Assembly (NCBI GenBank): GCA_009691785.1
Contig: SIAM01000002.1
Span: 33,434-97,433, forward strand
DNA from: Phycisphaerales bacterium
Lineage (GTDB): Bacteria > Planctomycetota > Phycisphaerae > Phycisphaerales > SM1A02
Direction of reading: 5' to 3'
DNA length: 64,000 nt
The position numbers and the translations under genes were made by a program. Within the stretch, counting starts at the first letter, position 1. Every line of letters begins with the position of its first letter. Shown here piece after piece: positions 28,656 through 37,520 of the stretch. Below the pieces are notes generated by a model. The model was not told the DNA's origin, did no database searches, and saw only the letters and a program-made list of their open reading frames with translations.

Positions 28656-28729
28656 CGGGTTGTAGCGCAGCTTGGTAGCGCGTTTGACTGGGGGTCAAAA
28701 GGTCGTGGGTTCAAATCCCGCCAGCCCGA
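28656..28729 (+). tRNA. tRNA-Pro (GGG)
   Basis: The 74-nt sequence forms a cloverleaf. The acceptor CGGGTTG pairs with CAGCCCG. The anticodon stem TTTGA/TCAAA encloses CTGGGGG, giving anticodon GGG. The T-arm contains GTTCAAAT. It lies 69 bases after tRNA-Ser and shares its downstream terminator. Confidence 0.97.
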
Positions 28730-28741
28730 CTACCAACAAAC

Positions 28742-28770
28742 AACGGAGCCTTAACCTCCGTTTTTTGTTT
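28742..28770 (+). terminator. Rho-independent terminator after tRNA-Pro
   Basis: A seven-base-pair stem (AACGGAG with CTCCGTT) with a seven-base loop is followed at once by TTTTTTGTTTTT. It sits 13 bases after tRNA-Pro and closes the tRNA transcript. Confidence 0.85.
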
Positions 28771-28811
28771 TTACTTTCTGGAAACTACCCCTGCAACTGT
28801 ATCAATGCAGA

Positions 28812-29075
28812 TCAAGAACTATTGACCTTTCTGATACGCCCAAGGAATCCCAACAGAATCATCCAAGCCATCACGAGCCCAATAACAACCAACACAATCG
28901 TGCCCCCGCTTTCAGCTTCGCGGATTAAATCGTCAACTTGTTGACTGGGAGTTTCGACGACTGGTACGGCTTGGCATGCGGTTAAAAATTGGCCGCTACC
29001 AAAAGACGCCGCCAGCAAACAACAACTTCCTAGTTGTGAGAAAATTCTACGAATAAAAATCAATATGTTTGACAT
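28812..29075 (-). CDS. Small putative membrane lipoprotein, unknown
   Basis: The ORF of 87 residues (from ATG 29075) has a hydrophobic N-terminal segment ending LTAC-Q, which resembles a lipobox, a short acidic middle, and a C-terminal membrane helix (TIVLVVIGLVMAWMILLGFL) with a basic tail. No family was recognised. The signal-like and membrane segments argue for a real gene, but it is short, lacks a clear ribosome site and could be spurious. Confidence 0.4.
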   Translation of the reverse strand: MSNILIFIRRIFSQLGSCCLLAASFGSGQFLTACQAVPVVETPSQQVDDLIREAESGGTIVLVVIGLVMAWMILLGFLGRIRKVNSS

Positions 29076-29190
29076 GGAAGTAGGCAGGAAATAAGTATTA
29101 AAGATAGCACGCAAATTGACAGAGTCATAAAAATATATCAGCAACCTGAAACTCAGGTTCCCCATATAGACTGAGAAGACAAGTTATCTC

Positions 29191-29901
29191 ATGGCGCCAG
29201 AACCCCCAACAAAAACTAGCGGAATTTTAATCATTGACAAGCCGTTGGGCGTTTCAAGTATGCGCGCCGTGGAAATGGTTCGCCGCGGCATGGGCGGCTT
29301 GCGAACGGGCCACGCTGGCACGCTTGATCCATTGGCCACGGGCGTGCTGATTATTGCCGTGGGTTCCGCAACTCGCAGCATAAACATGTTGATGGATCTG
29401 GAAAAGAAATATGAAACCACGATTGATCTGTCCGCCACAACCCCAACCCTGGACAGCGAAAGTGAGCGCGTGGAAATTGCGCGCACAACCCCGCCTCCCA
29501 ACATGCAAATCATCGAGCACGCATTGAAGCAATTCATTGGTAGCTATCCGCAAGTTCCGCCATCCTTTAGCGCCAAGCAAATCAAGGGTCGACGGGCTTA
29601 CGACATTGCGCGCAGCGGCGAGCACGTTTTGCTGGCGCCGCGCATGGTGAAGGTGCATGAACTCACCATGCTTTCGTTCGCCTGGCCCATTGTGCGGCTG
29701 GCTATTCGCTGCGACAAAGGTTTTTATGTGCGCAGTCTTGCGCATGATCTGGGCGTTGCGCTTGGTGGCGATGGATATTGCACCGCGATTAGGCGCACGG
29801 CAATTGGTCCGTACACAATCGATCGCGCTATTGAATTGAAGCAGGAGGCGCTTCCGAATCCTTACCAGCTTTTAGCGTTGCCTCTTGCCGCTGCGCGTTG
29901 A
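29191..29901 (+). CDS. truB: tRNA pseudouridine(55) synthase
   Basis: TruB converts U55 in the tRNA T-loop to pseudouridine. The protein starts with the GILIIDKPLGVSS motif and holds the catalytic Asp46 in RTGHAGTLDPLATG. The later KGFYVRSLAHDLG motif is also present. At 236 residues it is the short form lacking a full C-terminal PUA domain. The last 74 bases overlap the 3' end of lspA on the other strand. Confidence 0.95.
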   Translation: MAPEPPTKTSGILIIDKPLGVSSMRAVEMVRRGMGGLRTGHAGTLDPLATGVLIIAVGSATRSINMLMDLEKKYETTIDLSATTPTLDSESERVEIARTTPPPNMQIIEHALKQFIGSYPQVPPSFSAKQIKGRRAYDIARSGEHVLLAPRMVKVHELTMLSFAWPIVRLAIRCDKGFYVRSLAHDLGVALGGDGYCTAIRRTAIGPYTIDRAIELKQEALPNPYQLLALPLAAAR

Positions 29902-30496
29902 TCAATAAAATAGCCATGCCCAAGAGCAGCATCATGTCGGCGCCGTTGAAAATCCACGGGAACAATTCGGTGCTGCCGCCTGGCCAATGAAACTCGAAAG
30001 GCAAGTGCCAGCGTGGCATCATGAATAGAAAATCCCGCACCGCGCCGTACGCCAAACGATCGTACAAATTGCCTATTCCCCCCGCTAAAACCAGCCCAAT
30101 TCCAATATGCGCCACGCGGTTTTTTGCCCCCGTCCACCAACCAAAAATCCACATGGCCGCGGTGACCGCGATGATGGTGAAGGCAATGAACACCATTCGC
30201 CTTTGCTGACCAAGTCCAAACACGGCGCCGTGATTGAGCACCAAACGAAAATCCAGTAAATCCCACGGCAGCGCCTTGACTCCTGTGTGAAATGGAAGTC
30301 GATACGACTGGTTACCCGCAATGTCGTCGTAAGAAAGTTCAACGGGTTCTTCGGTGACGCAACGAAAGGCCCAACTTTTTGTTGTGAGATCAAGCGCGAG
30401 TCCAATGGCAAACACCACGAGCAAGGTGAGCCACGCGGATTTACTGCGACATGCGGGCACAAACGTTCTTGAAGCAAGCGTGGAATCAGAACTCAA
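29828..30496 (-). CDS. lspA: Lipoprotein signal peptidase (signal peptidase II)
   Basis: LspA cleaves prolipoproteins after lipid attachment. Four hydrophobic helices are visible. The catalytic aspartates are Asp146 in GGIGNLYDRL and Asp187 in FNGADMMLL (commonly FNxAD). The protein of 222 residues is longer than the E. coli form because of an extra loop after helix 1 and a polar C-terminal tail; that tail lies in the overlap with truB. It overlaps the DksA-like gene by four bases at its start. Confidence 0.93.
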   Translation of the reverse strand: MSSDSTLASRTFVPACRSKSAWLTLLVVFAIGLALDLTTKSWAFRCVTEEPVELSYDDIAGNQSYRLPFHTGVKALPWDLLDFRLVLNHGAVFGLGQQRRMVFIAFTIIAVTAAMWIFGWWTGAKNRVAHIGIGLVLAGGIGNLYDRLAYGAVRDFLFMMPRWHLPFEFHWPGGSTELFPWIFNGADMMLLLGMAILLINAQRQEATLKAGKDSEAPPASIQ

Positions 30497-31329
30497 CGAG
30501 CTACGCCTCGCTCGATCATGAGCGCCGCCTCAACGGTGTATTTGGCCAGTGGATTCGCATCTAGGCGCGCCTTTGGAATTGGCTTGCCTGTGAGTTGACA
30601 CACGCCATAGCTCTTATCGTCAATGCGCGAAATGGCTTCGTCAATTTCCGCCAACTTCACACGGTCCGACGCGGCCAGATTGAGCGCGAATTCTTGATCA
30701 AAGGTGTCGGTGCCAACATCGGCCATATGCAGCGGCATATTGCTTAAATTACCGCCATTTGAGCGCAGAGCCTCGTCCTCAAGACCCTCCACACGGCCAA
30801 TGAGTTCGTTGCGGCGCGCAATCAAAATGTTGCGGTGCTCGGACAATTCCTTGCTGGTCAAGCGCGTCTTGATACTGAGAATATCAATCACCTGCGCTGC
30901 TTTTACTTTGTCGGCGGCCGCCAAAATCTTGGACTTCTTTTTGCCTTTGACCATTCCCTTGCTGCTGATCATGCGCACTCGGCGACCGTTGATAAACACA
31001 TAGCCCGCATGATCAGCTTTCTGCGTAATGGCTGTCGCAGCAACGGAGCGCGCGGTGGCCATGTCAATCTTTGGAGTTCGCTTGCCCCTCTCTTCCGGTG
31101 CAGTTTGCTTGGGCATGGGTCGCGGCGCGTTTTTGCCAATAGGCGGAGGCGGCACACGGTTGGGATGTTTCTTGGTTGGCGGCGGCGATGGATAGGCGGG
31201 CTTTGCGACAATCTTGGAACTCTTAACGACCGTCACCTTGGACTTGGGTAAAGATTTTTTGGCGCTCGGCTTTGCTGAGCCAGAATTTTTCTTGCTTTTC
31301 TTTTTTTTCTCTGGCTTCTTTTTTGACAC
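30493..31329 (-). CDS. TraR/DksA-like protein with basic N-terminal tail and degenerate zinc site
   Basis: The C-terminal 110 residues match the DksA/TraR fold: a helical hairpin (LSEHRNILIARRNELIGRVEGLEDEAL, then DRVKLAEIDEAISRIDDKSYG) and the finger segment VCQLTGKPIPKARLDANPLAKY. Of the usual four zinc Cys only one remains, so zinc binding is doubtful. Residues 1-100 are Lys- and Pro-rich, histone-like. The ORF starts at TTG 31350, but GTG 31329 has AAGAGG nine bases upstream and is preferred. It is coupled to lspA by a four-base overlap. Confidence 0.82.
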   Translation of the reverse strand: MSKKKPEKKKKSKKNSGSAKPSAKKSLPKSKVTVVKSSKIVAKPAYPSPPPTKKHPNRVPPPPIGKNAPRPMPKQTAPEERGKRTPKIDMATARSVAATAITQKADHAGYVFINGRRVRMISSKGMVKGKKKSKILAAADKVKAAQVIDILSIKTRLTSKELSEHRNILIARRNELIGRVEGLEDEALRSNGGNLSNMPLHMADVGTDTFDQEFALNLAASDRVKLAEIDEAISRIDDKSYGVCQLTGKPIPKARLDANPLAKYTVEAALMIERGVAR

Positions 31330-31448
31330 GAATGAAATCCTCTTATTCAAAATTACTTAGACCGCCGCTGTTTCCACCAAAGGCCGCAATCCTCTTCAAA
31401 ATGGAGAGCGTTTAATTGTCCTTGCCACACACCCTCAAGTCAACCCCG

Positions 31449-32426
31449 TTATGCTGGTGAAGCGCACTTATGTGAGCCAACATTGCGTATTTTTTCAAAC
31501 CGAAGGCGCACAAGCGTGTCTGGCGCAAGGCGCTGAAGTTCACGAATAGAATCCACAATCCAACCTTGAAGGCGATCAGCGGTCGCTTGCGGGTCGCGAT
31601 GCGCGCCGCCATTGGGTTCTGGAATAATGGCGTCAATCAAACCATTTTTCAGATTGCACTCGGCGGTCAATGCGAGCGCTTGCGCCGCGAAATTATTTGT
31701 TTGCTCGTTGGACTTCTTCCACAGAATGGCCGCGCACCCTTCGGGGCTGATCACGGAATACCAACTGTGTTGCAACATGGCAATGCGATCGCCCACGCCA
31801 ATTCCAAGCGCGCCGCCAGAGCCGCCTTCACCAATCACAACGCACACAATGGGCGTGCGCAAACGGCTCATCTCGCGAAGATTCACGGCTATGGCTTCCG
31901 CTTGACCGCGTTGCTCGCTGTCAATTCCTGGATACGCGCCCGGCGTATCAATGAGAGTCACAATTGGCAAGTTAAATTTTTCAGCGAGTTTCATTTTAAG
32001 CAAGGCTTTGCGATAACCCTCTGGATTGGCGCAACCAAAGCGGCACTTAATACGCTCCTCTGTGGTGCGACCTTTATGATGGCCAACCACCAGGCACTTT
32101 AAACTTCCTATGCGCGCGAAGCCGGTGATCAGCGCGGCGTCGTCGCCAAAGCGCCGATCGCCATGCAACTCCGACCAATCGCGGCAAACCATGCGCACAT
32201 AATCCAGCGTTTGCGGTCGCTGCGGATGTCGCGCCACGCGCACCGTTTGCCACGGAGTGAGATTGGCGTAGGTCTTGTGCAACAAACTCTCACGCGCTTG
32301 GCGCATGGTTCGCAATTCATCCGCGAAGAGTTCGGCGTCTATTTTGGCCTCGATCACTTCAATCTGTTGATCGATTTGCGCGACGGGTTCCTCGAAATCA
32401 AGCGTGACAAAACCTGCTTTAGACAT
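31449..32426 (-). CDS. accA: Acetyl-CoA carboxylase carboxyltransferase subunit alpha
   Basis: AccA and AccD transfer carboxyl from biotin to acetyl-CoA, making malonyl-CoA for the fab enzymes. The protein has the family N-terminal LDFEEPVAQIDQQI, then ELHGDRRFGDD, VGHHKGR, TLIDTPGAYPG and IGEGGSGGALGI, all standard. The length of 325 residues is normal. It is 19 bases downstream of the heptosyltransferase-like gene and precedes the DksA-like gene by about 100 bases on the same strand. Confidence 0.97.
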   Translation of the reverse strand: MSKAGFVTLDFEEPVAQIDQQIEVIEAKIDAELFADELRTMRQARESLLHKTYANLTPWQTVRVARHPQRPQTLDYVRMVCRDWSELHGDRRFGDDAALITGFARIGSLKCLVVGHHKGRTTEERIKCRFGCANPEGYRKALLKMKLAEKFNLPIVTLIDTPGAYPGIDSEQRGQAEAIAVNLREMSRLRTPIVCVVIGEGGSGGALGIGVGDRIAMLQHSWYSVISPEGCAAILWKKSNEQTNNFAAQALALTAECNLKNGLIDAIIPEPNGGAHRDPQATADRLQGWIVDSIRELQRLAPDTLVRLRFEKIRNVGSHKCASPA

Positions 32427-32445
32427 CGCAACAATCTTAGCAAAA

Positions 32446-33468
32446 TCACTGTTTCAAAGCACGCCAATAATCAACTCGATCAAGCACGTTTTGCACTGTA
32501 ATTTGCCGCATTCGCCCTTGTCTATGCGCGAATGTCATTTGCGGCGCCTCGCCAGCATTGTGATACGCGTCCACCAATAATTTGTGATCGTTGCGAAATG
32601 GCCCAACGCGCGTTGGACTGTTGTAGCCATACAGACCAATGACAGGCTTGCCAAGCGCCACGGCCAAATGAAGCGGACCGGTGTCGGGCGAAATCACCAA
32701 GTCGCAGCCATCAAGAATGGAAACTAAATTTCGCACGCCAGAACCAAGCGCGTTCTTTGGCGCGTGTGCGCACTGCTGCGCCAACATTTCGCCAAGCGCA
32801 ATTTCGCGCGCGGAATTTCCTCCAACCAAAATTGTTTGCAACCCTTGCGCGGCAAGCGCGTCGATTAGTTCGCGCATTCGTTCAGGCAGCCAATCTTTCA
32901 GCGGATTGCTTGTGCCGGCCACAAGCGCCACACGCGGCTTGGGCATGCCTGCAAAAAATTCCGCTTGCCACGCACGCTCCTGTGTCCAAGGACCAATGTT
33001 CCATTGCAGCGGTTCGCTTGGAACTTCAATGGCGTCCAGAAATTCCAGAAAGTGCGACTGCACATGATTTAGCGGCTTGGCTGGGATTTTTGTGTTTGTG
33101 AAAAGCCAGTTCAATTCCTTGGCACGCGCGCGGTCAAGCCCAAGCTTGATTGGACTCCGACACATCGCCGTAATAATGCTGGCCTTCAAATAACACTGCA
33201 AATCAAGCACCACATCAAAGGGACGCGTCTTGAGTTGCTGGCGCAGATTCCAAAAACCGCGCCAGCCTGCTTTGCGATCAAAGATCAGAATTTCATCGAC
33301 ATCTTTGTGGCCATTCACAAGCGCCGCGCCGGGCGCCTGCAAGATCCATGTGATGCGCGCGTGCGGGCGATGACGCTTAATGGCCGTGATCACGGGCAGT
33401 GCGTGCACAACATCGCCAATGGCGCTCATCATGACCATGCAAATTCGTGGGCGCTCTGGCAGTTTCAT
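32446..33468 (-). CDS. Glycosyltransferase family 9 (heptosyltransferase-like)
   Basis: The 340-residue protein has the GT9 pattern: MMSAIGDVVHALPVITAI at the N-terminus, VVLDLQCYLKASI, and the nucleotide-sugar binding SPDTGPLHLAVALGKPVIGLYG in the second Rossmann domain. GT9 enzymes such as WaaC add heptose to lipopolysaccharide inner core. WaaC is the closest guess, since the neighbour encodes a Kdo-kinase-like protein in a four-base overlap. The donor sugar is not provable from sequence. Confidence 0.9.
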   Translation of the reverse strand: MKLPERPRICMVMMSAIGDVVHALPVITAIKRHRPHARITWILQAPGAALVNGHKDVDEILIFDRKAGWRGFWNLRQQLKTRPFDVVLDLQCYLKASIITAMCRSPIKLGLDRARAKELNWLFTNTKIPAKPLNHVQSHFLEFLDAIEVPSEPLQWNIGPWTQERAWQAEFFAGMPKPRVALVAGTSNPLKDWLPERMRELIDALAAQGLQTILVGGNSAREIALGEMLAQQCAHAPKNALGSGVRNLVSILDGCDLVISPDTGPLHLAVALGKPVIGLYGYNSPTRVGPFRNDHKLLVDAYHNAGEAPQMTFAHRQGRMRQITVQNVLDRVDYWRALKQ

Positions 33469-34370
33469 GCGTGGGACTTTAACTCAGAAATCAATGCCTG
33501 CAATTGTTGCGCAGTCAAGGCAATATCGCCTTTGCGGACACGCTTATGCATTGAACGCGCAAGGCGCGCAAGGTTTGCGGCGCGCGTGTGCTCCACTTGT
33601 TGTGGCGCCCACACCACATCCTCCACATCAAGTAGATAGGCAAGCGTGGAATGATCCGCGTTGGCCAACAAAATATTGCGCGCGTTCAAATCTTTGTGCA
33701 GCAATCCATGTTCAGCGCATTTCGCCAGCAAGCCACGCACGGCTTCAAGCGCGGCCTTGCGTTGTGGGACTGTTGGTTGCGACGCAAGAAATGCCACAAA
33801 GTCCACGCTCTGTGGCACTTGAACGGTTAGAAAATCCATACGCGTAAACAATCCTGACTTGTAGAACACAACGCCAACAATTTCGGGCGTGGCAATGCCA
33901 AGTTGTTGCATGCGATGCGAATGTTCAATTTCAATCCGCGCGCGGTGATCACCCATATATCGATCGCCCGCGAAGTGGCGCCAAAAACCACCATGACCGC
34001 AACGACGAACAACAAGCGGCGCCCTGAATGCAGCGCAGTTCCATGTTGCCACCGCGGCGCGGCCGCGGAAACTTTGGCTGCCTTTGGAGGCCAAAGCCAA
34101 CGCAATCACGGGCCCCTTGGATTGCCCAACAGCGTTTGTCAGTTGGTCAACCCATTGGGTGCGCAACCAACTTGCGCCGCAAGGAAGTGAGTGCGATATG
34201 AAACTTGCTGGTGGAGGAGTGTCTTTCAAGCGTGATTGCAAGTATGCGACCAATTGAAAAATATTTCCACCAAGGCCAATTCCAAAGACAGCAGCATGTA
34301 TGCCTTGGTGCGCCAGAATATGCGCGCTATGAAACGCCCTGAAATCCGCAAGCGTTCTCAACCACAACAA
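33465..34370 (-). CDS. Kdo kinase/WaaP-like lipopolysaccharide core kinase
   Basis: The 301-residue protein has a protein-kinase-like fold of the Kdo/WaaP group: RRCGHGGFWRHFAGDRYMG (Gly-rich region near residue 120), the catalytic loop HKDLNARNILL and a metal-binding Asp-Val-Glu in LLDVEDVVW. Such enzymes phosphorylate Kdo or heptose in lipopolysaccharide core. The ORF opens with TTG 34370, and the first 90 residues are poorly conserved, so the true start may be further in. It is coupled to the GT9 gene and divergent from proC. Confidence 0.85.
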   Translation of the reverse strand: MLWLRTLADFRAFHSAHILAHQGIHAAVFGIGLGGNIFQLVAYLQSRLKDTPPPASFISHSLPCGASWLRTQWVDQLTNAVGQSKGPVIALALASKGSQSFRGRAAVATWNCAAFRAPLVVRRCGHGGFWRHFAGDRYMGDHRARIEIEHSHRMQQLGIATPEIVGVVFYKSGLFTRMDFLTVQVPQSVDFVAFLASQPTVPQRKAALEAVRGLLAKCAEHGLLHKDLNARNILLANADHSTLAYLLDVEDVVWAPQQVEHTRAANLARLARSMHKRVRKGDIALTAQQLQALISELKSHA

Positions 34371-34419
34371 ACACGCTTGTTGCGCTGCACAAAGTCGCGT
34401 TCAACGGCACAATACAAAT

Positions 34420-35265
34420 ATGCCAAGCTCTTCCCCGCATGAACACCCATCTTCCAATGACGGCGCTCAATACACATTGGCGGTGCTGGGATTTGGAAAA
34501 CTTGCCTCGGCCATTGTGCGCGGCTGCATTTCAACTGGATTTCTAAAGGCAAATGAAATTGTGGTTTGGGCCCAAAGCGACGCGCGAATGTCGCAAGCGC
34601 ACGCGCTTGGATTGAAAATGGCTGACATGAAAACTTGCGCGCAAAGCGGCACCGCGCTCTTGCTTTCTATCAAGCCGCAGTTTTTTGGCGAGATTGCACC
34701 ACAACTCTCAGTGCCCGCAAACACAAATGTGATCAGCGTGATGGCGGGTTGGACAAGCGAACAAATTGCCACGCGACTGAAAGTGAAGCATGTCATTCGC
34801 GCCATGCCCAATGTGGCCGCCGAGGTGCAAGCCGCGGTGACCGCGCTTTCAATTTCAAAAGATTGTCCAGCGACGGCTCGTGAATTTGCCATGAAACTTT
34901 TTGCCTCCGTGGGCCGCGTGGAACCACTGCATGAATCGCACTTGGACGCGGTCACGGCAATTTCAGGCTCGGGCATTGCGTATCTCTGCTTGTTTATTGA
35001 GGCGCTTGAGCGCGCGGCTATTCAGCTTGGCCTGCCCAACGATGTGGCTAAAAAACTTTCGCTTGAAGTATTGCAAGGCGTGGCAAAAAGCGCCTCGACT
35101 GGCAAAGTTGATCTGTCGGCCTTGCGCGCCAGCGTGACCAGTCCAAACGGAACAACCGCGGCGGCGCTTGCCGTGCTTGATGCGGGCAAATTTTCTCAAC
35201 TGATCACCCGCGCGGCGCAAGCGGCGAAAGACCGCGCGGCGCAATTGGGTCAAGCAAACACATGA
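34420..35265 (+). CDS. proC: Pyrroline-5-carboxylate reductase
   Basis: ProC performs the last step of proline synthesis with NAD(P)H. The N-terminal Rossmann motif is LAVLGFGKLASAIVRG, followed by LLLSIKPQFF and VIRAMPNVAAEV, and the C-terminal helical domain carries AVTAISGSGIAYLCLFIEAL and SPNGTTAAALAVL, all family markers. The length of 281 residues is normal. About 20 N-terminal residues before YTLAVLGFG are polar and may be partly untranslated. Confidence 0.95.
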   Translation: MPSSSPHEHPSSNDGAQYTLAVLGFGKLASAIVRGCISTGFLKANEIVVWAQSDARMSQAHALGLKMADMKTCAQSGTALLLSIKPQFFGEIAPQLSVPANTNVISVMAGWTSEQIATRLKVKHVIRAMPNVAAEVQAAVTALSISKDCPATAREFAMKLFASVGRVEPLHESHLDAVTAISGSGIAYLCLFIEALERAAIQLGLPNDVAKKLSLEVLQGVAKSASTGKVDLSALRASVTSPNGTTAAALAVLDAGKFSQLITRAAQAAKDRAAQLGQANT

Positions 35266-35313
35266 GTTTCTTTGGTGGCGTTGTTTGACGCGGTGTGACC
35301 GCTGCACTCTAAA

Positions 35314-36414
35314 TTAAAAGTCGCGCCTGGAAAAAAGCCAGCAACCCAACCCAAGCGTGAAAATTTCAAAAGCCACCGAAGTGCCCAAGATCCAACCCAC
35401 GCCGCGCGATCGCTGATCAGCTTCATGGGCCAGATTCACTTCGCGTTGTTTAGCACGGCTATTCCCAAAACTAGTTTCGCCACGGCGACGCTGTTTTTGC
35501 GCCGTCGCGGCAACCTCCTCCGCATCATCGTCACCTTCATCCTTCATGTTGGAGGCCTCCAAAGTCCATCGCTGCAATAGAGAAGTGGTCTCATCCGTTT
35601 TTGGAAACACAGTCTTCACCGCAAACACAACACGGTGCCACAACGCCAAATTGCTCAGCGCGGACTGATTGCGGTCAAATTCGGATTCTAAATCAGAAAC
35701 ATCCACTTCCGGATTTTCCTTCTTGCGCTTTTCCATCAGCGCTTGGATGGCTTCGCATTCTTTGATACTGCTAATGCGGAATCCATTCAGAAGAAACTCC
35801 GCGGAATTCACCGTGAACAAGAATCCCCAAAATAAAATGGTGAGCAGCAGCGCCGCTATGGCGGAACGCGTGATGGTGCCCAACAACGCGCTCATGGCGA
35901 ACAAATATGAATACAGCAATGTGACCAATGGAATTGCAAGAAACAATCCTGGTTCCCACGCGCCGCCGCGCAGACCAATGACTAGAAAACTAGCCATGCA
36001 AAACACCGTCATTTGCAGCGATGTAAATAGCAATCCCGCGGTGAATTTGTAAATGTACAAACGCCAACGCGGTAGGGGCCGCGACAACATGTTTTCCACC
36101 ACGCCGCTTGAAACCATTTCGGGAAACATTCCGGCGCTGCTGACCAAAGCCAACAAGCACGCCAACCATCCAAGCCAAAATTTCACGCCAACGGAATTGA
36201 ACATGAGCTTGTAAAAATCCGCGGGAGTGAATATGTTTGAATTGACAAACGGAACTTCAATGGTGAATCCCAAAATGGTCACGCCCTGCTCGTTCAAGCC
36301 GCCAATTCCAATGACGGCCACCACCAACAGCGACAAGATCATGGACAGCGTGAACAAATTCTTGGCCACAAGTTCGCGGTAGCCGTCCACTAAAATCGCG
36401 GTGAATGCCGTCAT
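35314..36414 (-). CDS. ABC-2-type transporter permease
   Basis: The 366-residue membrane protein has about six helices, with a large polar insertion near residues 220-330 rich in Glu, Asp and Lys that should lie in the cytoplasm. SGVVENMLSRPLPRWRLYIYKF is typical of ABC-2 permeases. The start overlaps the stop of the ATPase gene by four bases, so they form one exporter. The substrate is unknown. Confidence 0.85.
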   Translation of the reverse strand: MTAFTAILVDGYRELVAKNLFTLSMILSLLVVAVIGIGGLNEQGVTILGFTIEVPFVNSNIFTPADFYKLMFNSVGVKFWLGWLACLLALVSSAGMFPEMVSSGVVENMLSRPLPRWRLYIYKFTAGLLFTSLQMTVFCMASFLVIGLRGGAWEPGLFLAIPLVTLLYSYLFAMSALLGTITRSAIAALLLTILFWGFLFTVNSAEFLLNGFRISSIKECEAIQALMEKRKKENPEVDVSDLESEFDRNQSALSNLALWHRVVFAVKTVFPKTDETTSLLQRWTLEASNMKDEGDDDAEEVAATAQKQRRRGETSFGNSRAKQREVNLAHEADQRSRGVGWILGTSVAFEIFTLGLGCWLFSRRDF

Positions 36415-37451
36415 GAACCCGCTCCTGGCGGCGGCGCTTTTCCGGTAAGTGGGTCCACGACAATTTTCATAAAGAGTTCTTCCAATCGTTGGCGCATTGG
36501 AATCAGTGAAATAATTTCGCCACCAGCGGCGCGCGCGGCATCAAGCGCGGGTTGCGCGGCGGCGGCATCCAAATCAGCAAACACATATTGATGCTTGCCA
36601 TCGGCGGTGACGGTGGGAGCGATCTGCATGCCGCGAAATGGCAAGCTTCTTGCGGTTGCCGCCCCATGTGCCGCAACTTCCGCGCCCACACCGACGCTCA
36701 TTGCCGTATTCGCAACCGCGCTTGCGCCGGAGCCGCCCCAGCGAACAGTCAATTCCTGGCGTGACCCTTCCTTCTGCAAATCATCCATGCGCCCCTGCTT
36801 GACAACCCGTCCTTGCACCAAAATGGCAACTCGATCGCATATTTGTTCGGCCTCGCCCAACAAATGACTATTCAAGAACACGGTGCGTCCTTCGCGGCGC
36901 ATCTGAAGAAGCAGGTCGCGAATTTCAACGCGCCCAACCGGGTCCACGCCATCGGTTGGCTCATCAAGAAAAACAATTTGCGGATCATTCATAAGCGCGG
37001 CGGCCAAACCAGCGCGTTGGCGCATGCCCTTGGAAAACACATTCACGCGCCGGTCCATCCATTTTAACAGACCAACACGATCCAACAATTCCGCGGCGCG
37101 CTTTTTTCTGGTGACACGATCCACGCCTGAAAGTGCGGCGAGAAATTCCACGGCTTGACGCGCCGTGAGATATGGCGCCAAGCGATGTTGCTCCGGCAAA
37201 TATCCAACTCGCGCCAACGTTTTCTTGTCGCCGATTGGCTTGCCCAACATTTCGCCGCGCGCCACAGTGGGCTTGACCACGGTCAGCAACACTTTCACAA
37301 GCGTGCTTTTTCCGGCGCCGTTGGGCCCAAGCAATCCAAAGATTTCGCCCGCTCCAACATGCAGCGACACATCGCGCAATGCATGCGTATTTCCACTGTA
37401 CACCTTGGAAACACTCTCAAGCGAAATCACATTTTGATTTTGGCTGACCAC
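36411..37451 (-). CDS. ABC transporter ATP-binding protein
   Basis: The 346-residue protein has Walker A GLLGPNGAGKSTLVKV, Q-loop YLPEQHRLAPYL, signature FSKGMRQRAGLAAAL and Walker B IVFLDEPTDGVDP, as in ABC-2 exporters (DrrA/NatA group). Residues 220-346 form an extension with GAxAxx-rich stretches, which may be regulatory. The start is GTG 37451. It is paired with the permease gene in a four-base overlap. Confidence 0.93.
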   Translation of the reverse strand: MVSQNQNVISLESVSKVYSGNTHALRDVSLHVGAGEIFGLLGPNGAGKSTLVKVLLTVVKPTVARGEMLGKPIGDKKTLARVGYLPEQHRLAPYLTARQAVEFLAALSGVDRVTRKKRAAELLDRVGLLKWMDRRVNVFSKGMRQRAGLAAALMNDPQIVFLDEPTDGVDPVGRVEIRDLLLQMRREGRTVFLNSHLLGEAEQICDRVAILVQGRVVKQGRMDDLQKEGSRQELTVRWGGSGASAVANTAMSVGVGAEVAAHGAATARSLPFRGMQIAPTVTADGKHQYVFADLDAAAAQPALDAARAAGGEIISLIPMRQRLEELFMKIVVDPLTGKAPPPGAGS

Positions 37452-37472
37452 TCCAATGAGAGTACATCCAAT

Positions 37473-37504
37473 ATCCCGGCGGAAACTTTCGCCTCCGCCG
37501 GGAT
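37473..37504. terminator. Perfect 10-bp hairpin between lipoprotein and ABC genes
   Basis: ATCCCGGCGG pairs with CCGCCGGGAT around a 12-base loop. It lies after the lipoprotein stop (minus strand) and before the ABC ATPase start. There is no good T-run on the minus strand, so a terminator role is only plausible; an attenuator or a transcript-stabilising hairpin is equally possible. Confidence 0.45.
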
Positions 37505-37520
37505 TTCTCCCTCCGTTGCT

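Noticed and set aside
28449-28754. 101-residue ORF across the tRNA pair
   Set aside because: It covers both tRNA genes, which are certain by structure.
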